From Misgurnus anguillicaudatus (taxonomy: Eukaryota > Chordata > Actinopteri > Cypriniformes > Cobitidae): a DNA stretch of 64,000 bases. This document shows positions 56,012 to 64,000 of the stretch, piece after piece (the stretch's first letter is position 1; each line of letters opens with the position of its first letter). Location: positions 29,166,501 through 29,230,500 of the forward strand of contig NC_073358.2 in assembly GCF_027580225.2 (NCBI RefSeq), in the 5' to 3' direction. The notes beneath the pieces were generated by a model, which ran no database searches, was not told the DNA's origin, and saw nothing but the letters and a program-made list of their open reading frames with translations. A program made the translations under genes and the position numbers.

Positions 56012-56308
56012 GGATCTTTCCCGAATGTCTTGGGCACTTTTTGACGTGTTTGGAGGACAACATAAGAGACATTATGCTGCTTTGTACATAGTTGTGTGTT
56101 TCTAATTAAAGCTCTTTCTTTGAATAAACAGCTGTGTGTTTATAAATAAACCTCTTTGTTTTCTCTTATATTTCTTGATGGTGTGAATAATGAAGTACAT
56201 AGCACAATGACATTATTATATAAAAAATTAATATCACATAAATTATATATTTATTATTATTATTATTGGGGTTTACATTTATAATGAGCCAGGGTGCCCA
56301 ATAACCCC

Positions 56309-56500
56309 CCTCTTTAGAGTAACGGCCCGACTTGAATTTACTCACTCGGTATTGGCTGAAGCCACTTCTTTTAAACAAGAAAAATCCCTTGTGATTGGTT
56401 TGAAGTGATCTGCCAACCATTCACGGGAGATTTTACTTGTTTAAAAGTAGTGGCTTCAGCCAATACTGAGTGAGTACATTCAAGTGGGCAGTTACTCTAG
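56309..56500. repeat. Hairpin of about 75-nt arms near the CACTA right end
   Basis: GGTATTGGCTGAAGCCACTT (56348) mirrors AGTGGCTTCAGCCAATACTG (56448); the symmetry extends outward through GAGTAACGGCCCGACTTGAA and TTCAAGTGGGCAGTTACTC. The loop contains a further small hairpin. Confidence 0.88.
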
Positions 56501-56600
56501 TTTTGCTGCTATTCACATGCTAATTAGACTAGAGACGCTCTACCTGGCCGGCAGAGGTTTCGCTGCTATTCATATGCTAATTAGAGGCATCGTACCCCCG
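56500..56600. repeat. Subterminal direct repeats of the CACTA element
   Basis: GCTGCTATTCACATGCTAAT at about 56506 and GCTGCTATTCATATGCTAAT at about 56562, about 56 bp apart. Subterminal repeats are transposase-binding sites in CACTA elements (family knowledge); that role here is inference. Confidence 0.6.
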
Positions 56601-57202
56601 CGGGGCTCTCCACCTGCGTCATGGTTCGTTTACGACAATTTGTGACACAGACGAACGCGACGCTCGCTGCCTGTAAATTGAGGAAAGCTGCCGAAAATTA
56701 GGGAAATTTTCGGGAGCCTACAGGCGCTTACGGGGACGAAAATCCCACTTTTCATGCAGTGAATGCCTAAAGAAAAGGCACACCCATCATCTGTCTGCAA
56801 TAACTTTTCAGGTCAACCCTGCCAAAATACTCACGGTCAACCAAAACTATACTTCCATAAATTTAAACAGAAAAGAATGCTGTTTTTAACAAAGTACTGC
56901 TAAAATATTATTTCATTTGTTGAATTTAATATAGTAAGGTAAGGCCAGAGATTTTAACTTGCATTATAATAAAATACAGTTATATAAAAATACACTGTAT
57001 TTTCACAAGTTCGCATTAACATGTCATCGATAGTGAATGAGATAAAGCATATTTGGTGTGCTGTCCGAGGGGTGTGCTCCAAGCTCTGAATTTTAGCCCG
57101 AACCCAGAGTACTCCCCCTCTTTAACTGGGATAGATGTACAAGCAGAGAGTGATGCGATGGGGTGGAGGAGGGAAGCTGCAAAAAACTGTCACAGGACAG
57201 CG

Positions 57203-58687
57203 CTGGGGTGTGTTTCCCAAAAGCATCGTTAGCCAACTACTGTCATAAGTTTCGTCGTTACTGACAAAGTTCAACGATTTGGTGTTTCCCGAAACCCGGG
57301 GCTCCAGACTAACTTTTTTTACTTGGAGCACAGTGGCCCCCAACTGAAAATTTTAGGGGCGCAACCAAAAAATTTAGGGGCACACACTGTAAATCAACAT
57401 GGTAACAGGATATTCACATTTCTACAAATGTCCACTGTATTACTAATACATACTTTGATGATAGATGCAGAAAGTACAGTGTGCTGTTTCAAATTCACCG
57501 TCACATCAGAAAAAAAGGTCACATGTGCGACTGGATGTAAAATTCAGTGGCACACTCTCAAATTTTGGTGGCAAACCAATTGGTGGCAGTCTAGTTCAAA
57601 CGAACATTCGCAACCTGTGTTTCACCTGTCGTTAGAAGAATAATTCCTTGTTATTATAATATGTAGACTTACGCTGATCATGCTTTTAAACAAAATAAGC
57701 AAAAAATATGTAGTACATTCTATATTCATCATTCTAAATATATACAAATTTTATTTTATTTTACGACTTTAAGTTTGTACACAGAATTAAACCGCTGCAT
57801 TTGAAAATTAAGCTAAATTTAAACAAAACAAAACAAAAAAATTAGAAAAACAAAACAAAACAAAAAACTTTTGTTTACATGTAGCTTAAATAAATAGATT
57901 GCCACTTACCTTAAAAAAAATGAGTAAATTGAATGAATTTTTTTTTCAGTGTGTGCGCAGTCCAACAAGCTTTAAAGGATTAATCAATTTTCTTAAAAAA
58001 AAAATAAGAAAATGGACTGGTGCGTCACATGACCGGAGATATACGAGAGTTGTGGTTATTTTTATTTTTCTTGTCAAAAATGACAATCGTTTCGCAAGAT
58101 AAGACCCGTATGCCTCGTTTGGGATTGTTTAGAGTCCTTTGAAACTTTGTTGAAACTGCATTAAATCTGTTACGTGTTGGGGTCCATTAAAGTCCATTAA
58201 AATGAGACAAATCCTGGAATGTTGTCCTCAAAAAGCATAATTTCTTCTCGACTGAACAAAGAAAGACAACAACATTTTGGAGGTCATGGTGGTGAGTAAA
58301 TTATCAGGATTTTTTTATTTAAGAAAATGGACTAATCCTTTAAGACTTTTAAACTGGGGAATCCCTGGGAGGAGTTACGTAAGAGGGAACTTGCGCATCA
58401 ATTAAATATCTTTAAAAAACAACGGATAACTAAATCACGATAACAAAATCTGTCGTCCGGTGCAAAGATATTAACAGCAGTAATCTGACATTAAATCGAT
58501 TTGAACAGATTAATTAGTACTCCACTTCCCGGGTGACTATGTTATTGAACCAACATGGTTCAAACGACAGACGAATGTGCAACAAAGTTACTATGCTTTC
58601 GGGTAACATAGTTTGTTTCTTAAACTATGCATGGTACTACGGTCGTTCAGCAGCGAGTTACGTCGTTGTTCGGCAAACGCACCCCTG
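57203..58687. mobile_element. DNA element with GGGTGTGTTTCCC ends and CTG duplication
   Basis: CTG at 57203-57205 and 58685-58687 flanks 1479 bp starting GGGTGTGTTTCCCAAAAGCA and ending GTTCGGCAAACGCACCC, imperfect inverted ends. Copy 1 of the host repeat has a single CTG here (AAGCTGATTGG near 1268), confirming the insertion. A 3-bp duplication and GGG ends suggest Harbinger-like or a related superfamily, not settled. It contains fold-back B at 57976-58339 and a repeat with GGGGCTCCAGACTAAC near 57299. No transposase. Confidence 0.78.
57972..58343. mobile_element. TTAA fold-back element B, short complete copy
   Basis: TTAA at 57972-57975 and 58340-58343 around 364 bp starting AGGATTAATCAATTTTCTTA and ending AAGAAAATGGACTAATCCT. 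This copy gives the clearest ends for family B. Its left arm is shorter than in the other copies. Confidence 0.88.
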
Positions 58688-58745
58688 ATTGGTTGAATCA
58701 CATGACCATGCTCCTCCCAAACTTAGTTAAATAAACTTCAAAATT

Positions 58746-60576
58746 TTGGCTAGTGAAGAGTTATTATAACTTAAGTTCAAACAGCTTAGCTTGATTTGAT
58801 AGTTAAAAGTTAATATAAAATAAAACATATGTTGATAATATCACTTCAAATCATGTAATTTTTTTACAGTGTAATCTAAAAAGCAACAGCGTGTAGAGGA
58901 AATGTTGGGATCAACTGTTGGACTAAATGAAGGATAGTGTTGTACTGAAGTACATTAAGGGATTAAATCACAAGTCAATAAAATCAATAAACCATTAGAA
59001 TCTAAAGATTTACGATTCACTGAAAAGACTTGTGGGTAATCAAGTTTATAACTGTAGTTCCTCACATAAAAAGATAATAAACGATTCTCTGTTAATTATT
59101 CAGAATAAGCTGAAAGCTCGCAGAAAGAATGTGGCCTCGGACTTTGACTGCATTAAGTCTTCTAGTCATCCCTGACATTTAAGTTCCTCTGTTCACTGCT
59201 GGCACCTACCATAAGGCAAATGCACTGCAAATATGCTGTACTGCCAACAGTCCTGTTTTACGCATGAAGAATGCACCAGAGTCTAATTCTGCGTACGGCT
59301 GTCTAAACTCTCTTCAGATCAGTGCTGCTTTACAGCTTGTTTTACTAAGGATTAAGAGCGTTCAGTGTGTGAAAAGACAAAAGATTTTCAATATTTCCGC
59401 TAACAGGTTGCTACATTATCTTCTCTTAAGTCCTTCTGAATCATCTGAGCTTTCAGCCACGTGTAGTTTTTATTAAAAGCTGCTGAAAGCTGTTTTTTCA
59501 TCAGATTGATGGGTTGTCTCTACCTTTCTCTTTTTGTCTCTCTATTCTTCTTCTTGCGCTCTTCTTCTCTCTCACTCTCTGTCCTGCTTTCTACACACCT
59601 GATCTTTTAACCTCCCTCTCTTTAGTTGAAAAAAAGAGGATTGAGACAGATTAAGAGTAAAGCAGTAGATTTCAAGGGCCTTGGGGAGAGAGATTATCTG
59701 TGCTCCGTTGCTTGGCCTATCTCTAGGACACAACGTCCTGCTAAAGATCAGCATTACTCTGATCATTCTGTGACTCAAAGAGCTTTGCCAATACACACTG
59801 TGGCTTGTGTCATCACACACAAATAAACACACTATCTATCTTGGTCGGAGTAATAGGACAGTGGGTCAATGTTCTAACAAATTACTTTCGTTTTTGACAA
59901 GTAAGACCAGGACTTAAATTTAGAAAATGGATAGTTCCTGCCCTGAACTGTAATCATATTAGCCACGTTCCAAGCGATTGTGAAAGAGCCGAGAGGTGCA
60001 CCTGTGACTGCCTATTATGAACTGAATAAACGAGAACCTCAAAATGAGAAAGTTCAAATGATTATTTATTACAATTAATACATTTACTTGTTTATTCAAC
60101 ACTAGAATCTTGTATTAAATTGCTGTCACTACCACATCAAAAAACGCAATAAGCAACGAGAGGCTCTTAGAGTGATTTTACCAGAGTTTAACAACACCTC
60201 TTGTGGCATATTGCTTTAATATAACTTACACACACACACTTACACACACACACACACAGAGTTTACAAGCTTAGAAAAAGAACAGAGGACTAAGTTTTGC
60301 ACTCGAGCACCTGCTAAAATACGATGAACATTCTTGTACAAAAACTTGAAAAGACTGAATGAGACCTCTCCACATCAAACAGTGCTTAATTGTATAATTG
60401 TATAATAAGTCTGTATAACTGGTGTGATGATAGTTTTATAAATCTGTGGTGACAAAATGCCCTGTGGCTTTTTGATCTAAGTTTACAAACAGAGAATCTG
60501 AGTAAAAAAAAAATAGGGAGAGAGAAAGATTCATGAATGTAGACACATAAATCTGCCCACAAAAACATGTTTTGAT
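58746..60576 (-). other. ar: ar intron 3, unclassified part
   Basis: Mixed sequence with CT-rich stretch at 59515-59580 and a (CA) stretch near 60230-60258. Overlapping frames at 59572-59832 and 59626-59826 on opposite strands have no domain. No gene seen. Confidence 0.55.
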
Positions 60577-60690
60577 TTAACCCTCAAACACTCCTCGTTT
60601 TCTGTTTACACTTCTGGCCCTTGGGGTCTATATGACCCCAAAATTGAAAGCATAATTGTAAGAAAAATATACATGTTCAATACAGGTTTT

Positions 60691-61415
60691 TACGGACACA
60701 TTTCTCAATACTTAGGTCACTTTTGCAAAACTCTACACAGGGAGCACAACAGAAGTCTATGTGGGCTAAACTGAGGATCAATTATCATTGCTTTGGCACA
60801 AAATGCATTCAATTACTTCATCTCTCAAATTTCATGAATTTCTTTCTCACTCAGACACAACTGCCAAAACTCTTTATACATACAGGCCAATTTGCACATG
60901 CTTACATACTGTTTTCAAAACTGTTAAACTTATGTTCAAAACAATAGCATAATACACAACTGAATAAGACAGCAATTTGCTACATTTCTACGGTAATATT
61001 TTAATAAAATATATGTTAAATCTTAAAAAATAAATGCTATAAAAACAATTGGCCAAATGGAGAAGACATCAGTGGATGGTGTGTATACAAATTATTGTAT
61101 TATGGAATTATTTGGAGTGCAAAAAACTAAAAAATAAACTACATAAAATATTGTATGAGAAAACATTGTATAATGATCCATGTTGTTAGTGTTTTTAGGT
61201 CATTGTTTTGTGGGTGACAAAGTGTGTTTGTCGGCTGTCAACCTTTGCTAGTGTTCTGGAAGAATAAGTTGATTTGAGACCTTAATAAAGTGTTTTGGTA
61301 GTTGTAGTGCATTTTGAATGTGAAATGAACTGCTTTGCCAAGCTGAAAGTTTGTTAGGAGAACTGTGTGTGAAGAGTTTTACAAAAGTGACCTAAGTATT
61401 GAGAAATGTGTCCTA
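60691..61415. mobile_element. Nested TA-flanked MITE (Tc1/mariner-like ends)
   Basis: ACACATTTCTCAATACTTAG at 60697 is mirrored by CTAAGTATTGAGAAATGTGT ending near 61411, with TTTTGCAAAACTCT mirrored by AGAGTTTTACAAAA. TA lies at both edges. About 0.72 kb, no ORF with a DDE domain; the frame 60723-60947 is short and unrecognised. Confidence 0.7.
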
Positions 61416-61969
61416 GCATCTGTAAAAAAAAACTGTAATACAAATAATATATACTTCTCATCTATACAATAAAGATGTGTTTTGAGAGATTTGAAGTACG
61501 TTTGTACCTGTTTACCACTAAAATCCTCAACTACATTCAGGCATTTCAGGCTTGCCTGAAAAATATAACATTTTTATGAAAATTCACATAAATTATGATC
61601 TAAATTTGATTGTTTTTAGATATTGATAGGTGTTGAATTCAGCCATCGGTTTTTAGAAAAAAACAAAAGAATTACAGTTTAGGAATTAAATCATTTCGAC
61701 CAGCAGATGCCCATAGAGACCCATTCATTTTACTGGATATGGACAACTGCTCAAATCACTACTTTTGTGATACATTTTGTAAATTTATGTTTATATGAGC
61801 ATTAAAAAAGAACATTAAAAATAAATATTATTTCAAATAGTATTTTTTTTATAGTTTTTGATGCATTTTGAAATGTCTGTTTTTACAAAATGCCATAGAA
61901 ATTTGACTGAGTGTAAGTGTGTGTGTCTGTGTGTGCGTGCGTGCATGTGCGTGCGTGTGTGTGTGTGTG

Positions 61970-61975
<6 letters not shown>

Positions 61976-62050
<75 letters not shown>
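61976..62050. repeat. (GA)n microsatellite
   Basis: About 37 perfect GA units flanked by GT tracts (61911-61968 and 62090-62135). The Ser-Leu and Arg-Glu repeat frames on both strands are artefacts. Confidence 0.97.
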
Positions 62051-62051
<1 letters not shown>

Positions 62052-62229
62052 ATGTGTGCATGAGAGAATGTGTGTGAGAGGCAGAGAGCGTATGTGTGTG
62101 TCTGTGTTTGTGTGTGTGTACAGTATGTGTGTGTGAGAGAGAGTGTACATGTGCGTGCATTAGGTCACACGCCTTTAAATCTTTTTTCTACATTTGTGGC
62201 TGATTTTATTTGCCAAATTCTATAAAAAT

Positions 62230-62231
62230 GC

Positions 62232-62262
<31 letters not shown>

Positions 62263-62303
62263 TTTGCGTGAGAGAGTGTGCATGAGAAGGAGAGAGAAAG
62301 AGC

Positions 62304-62352
<49 letters not shown>
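62230..62352. repeat. (GT)n/(GA)n compound microsatellite
   Basis: GT run at 62231-62250, GA stretches at 62251-62300, and about 22 GT units at 62307-62352. Flanking CATTAG...CACACCCCTTT and TTTGTGACTGATTTTATTTG sequences repeat those at about 62157-62215, so the block is part of an imperfect duplication of about 220 bp. Confidence 0.93.
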
Positions 62353-62356
<4 letters not shown>

Positions 62357-62877
62357 TGAGTGTACATGTGCGTGCATTAGAATAGATCACACCCCTTTCT
62401 TTATATCTTATTTTCTGCATTTGTGACTGATTTTATTTGTCAAATTCCATACTAATGCTCTCTGTGGCAGTCATACCTGTGTGTGTTTGTGTGTATGTGT
62501 ATTTGTATGTGTTTGTGTGAGCATGTGTTTTTTGCATTGCATTTGTGCACAAGTGCCAGGCCTTCATTTCTGTGTCAAAATTTTCTGATTTATACTGGAT
62601 TTATTGATTATTTTTTGACAAATGGAAAAAAGTTAATTTTCCATGCAATTCCCATTCACTTTCAATTGGGGTCATATTGACCCCTAGAGACAGATTAATA
62701 AAAAAATTACATACTTTTAGAACAACCGAATCAAGCCCAGTTTTTTTGTGTATGTAAAGATAGATTATTTAGGAAAAGTCACAAAGTTTTATATCTCTGA
62801 GATGAAGGGAACCTTTTTTTTAACTAATGAAATGTTTTTTGGGGTCATATAGACCCCAAGGACCATTTGAGAGTTAA

Positions 62878-64000
62878 ATAGAATATATATGCAGTATATT
62901 TTTAAGATGCATTTCAATAGTACAATTTGTATGCATGTTAAATGTGTTTGGAGTATAAGTAGATGCTCAGCTTTTACAAGAATTTAAGGAGGCTTGCAAA
63001 AAAAAATGACGTGCAAATATATGTGATCCTGTCTGTGTTTTCTACATAAAATCATCTTACATGATGTAAAGAACATTCTGTGAAAATATAACCTTGATAT
63101 CTTTAATACTGACTGAGTAAGGTCATGCCAAAGATTGAAATCAATGCGTGAAATCAAACTAGATATGACACTTTAGTCTGGATTTCACAGACATAGCACA
63201 AAGACTGCAAAATATTGTCACAAATGGGGATCAACAAATATTACCAAAAAGCTTTTTGTTTTCTTTTCTTTTTGTATATTTGAATAAAACACAGATTCCC
63301 TATAACACACTGTGGCTTGCCTTTTTTCCAATAAATACCTTAAAGGTTTATTGTTTTGTTTATTTTGTACCAGACACTTCATATTTTGATGGGGCATTAT
63401 TGTACAAACATCACTTTTGGCCAATACTGTATTTATATATACTATATTCATATTGCCAAAATAATCTGATTTGTGATGTTTTTATCATTTTAAAACAAAA
63501 CTAATATTTTATTATAAGAAATCATTTATTGCCAGATTTATTGTTATGGTTTACTGAGAGTAACTTGGAATTAGTGGTACTTCAGAGCTACACTAAAATC
63601 ACAGCTTTTTAAATTCGAGGAACAGGGATCTTAAAAATCAGCCTTCTGATTGGAGGAAGTGAATTTTAAGAGAGCCAAAGTAAAGCTTATGGCTATAATA
63701 GCTAAATCCAGATTACTGCAAAGTGATTTTATTACTGAAACTGAACACTGTCAATAAAAAACAGCTTGTAAAAACCCATTAAAACAGCCAGGCTTTGTTA
63801 TCTGTTATCACTTAAGCCCATCACTGACAGATTTGAGTGACTTAGTTTAAACCAGACGCAAAACAAACTAGTATTGACAAGTATGAGTATTGTTATTTGT
63901 ATTTTTTCATTTGTTTGATTAATGTGACAGAGGATCCGCCTCCGCTCATGTCATCATCACTAAAACTTTTCTATCATTGGCTTCTGTCAAGGACCCAGAG
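62878..64000 (-). other. ar: ar intron 3, end of window
   Basis: AT-rich sequence with no recognised gene or paired repeat ends. The small frames near 63218-63504 on both strands lack any domain. No AR zinc-finger exon here. Confidence 0.55.

Larger units (their letters stand above)
51236..56764. mobile_element. CACTA/EnSpm transposon, 5523 bp, with two divergent genes
   Basis: Left end CACTGCATGAAAAGTGGAAT, then TTTCGTC at 51239; right end GACGAAAATCCCACTTTTCA, then TGCAGTG ending 56761: inverted repeats of about 26 bp with one mismatch. AAT directly flanks both sides (51236-51238, 56762-56764), the 3-bp duplication expected of CACTA elements. Inside are a truncated tnp2-type transposase gene (- strand), a second spliced gene (+ strand), a fold-back insert between them, a nested AT-rich repeat (51560-52292) where the transposase core should be, and subterminal repeats. 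It is probably non-autonomous. Confidence 0.9.
57009..58745. repeat. Dispersed repeat, copy 2, split by one insertion
   Basis: Matches copy 1 (128-1570) through GAGATAAAGCATATTTGGTG, ACTGGGATAGATGTACAAGC, then, after the insertion, CATGACCATGCTCCTCCC and TTAGTTAAATAAAC. It lacks the two elements present in copy 1 and carries its own at 57206-58684. Confidence 0.8.
60577..62877. mobile_element. piggyBac-like element, 2293 bp, non-autonomous
   Basis: TTAA at 60577-60580 and 62874-62877; ends CCCTCAAACACTCC and GGACCATTTGAGAG, with inner mirrored GGGGTCTATATGACCCC and GGGGTCATATAGACCCC. TTAA plus CCC ends fits piggyBac. The interior has a nested mirror-ended element (60693-61413), GT and GA microsatellites and partly duplicated tails (GGGGTCATATTGACCCC near 62668). 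No transposase. Confidence 0.8.

Noticed and set aside
61833..62160. Long Ser-Leu and Arg-Glu repeat frames
   Set aside because: Artefacts of the (GA) and (GT) microsatellites on both strands.
43656..64000. Search for the AR zinc-finger exons 2 and 3
   Set aside because: No - strand frame with the Cys pattern or KVFFKRA-type motif was found; they must lie beyond the window.

Overview
The window is vertebrate nuclear DNA, almost certainly from a teleost and probably a cyprinid-like fish. Genes are split into short exons with GT-AG introns, (CA)n and (GA)n microsatellites are common, and fish-type DNA transposons (hAT, CACTA/EnSpm, and many TTAA-flanked fold-back MITEs) fill the introns. The species call is inference from protein similarity and repeat style; no search was run.

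Two conserved genes lie tail to tail. On the + strand, from before base 1 to about 29.45 kb, is the 3' half of ophn1 (oligophrenin-1): six exons for the RhoGAP domain (1932-12948), then exons for the proline-rich C-terminal tail (14659-23997) and probable last exons at 27933-27984 and 28149-28160. On the - strand, from 43.66 kb down to about 32.7 kb, are exons 4-8 of ar (androgen receptor), giving the hinge and the complete ligand-binding domain, followed by a probable long 3' UTR. AR next to OPHN1 in convergent orientation is also the mammalian X-chromosome arrangement. From 43.66 kb to the end the window is ar intron 3; the DNA-binding-domain and N-terminal exons are not in it.

The rest is mobile DNA. 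At 0.1-1.6 kb a dispersed repeat carries two insertions; a second copy at 57.0-58.75 kb lacks both but carries a different one. At 4.0-7.25 kb a TTAA fold-back element holds a hAT element with an 8-bp target duplication, and another fold-back that itself holds a second hAT. At 16.4-18.9 kb two TTAA fold-backs abut and share one TTAA. At 22.05-22.9 kb is a minisatellite of about 20 bp built on GCTAGC. At 38.26-39.24 kb is a hAT with a 149-bp tandem array. At 42.17-42.83 kb is a 331-bp tandem duplication. At 60.58-62.87 kb is a piggyBac-like element with long microsatellites.

The most gene-like mobile element is a 5.5-kb CACTA/EnSpm transposon at 51239-56761, with CACTG ends and an AAT target duplication. 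It carries two divergent spliced gene units: a truncated tnp2-type transposase on the - strand and a second, less familiar ORF set on the + strand, with a fold-back element between them.
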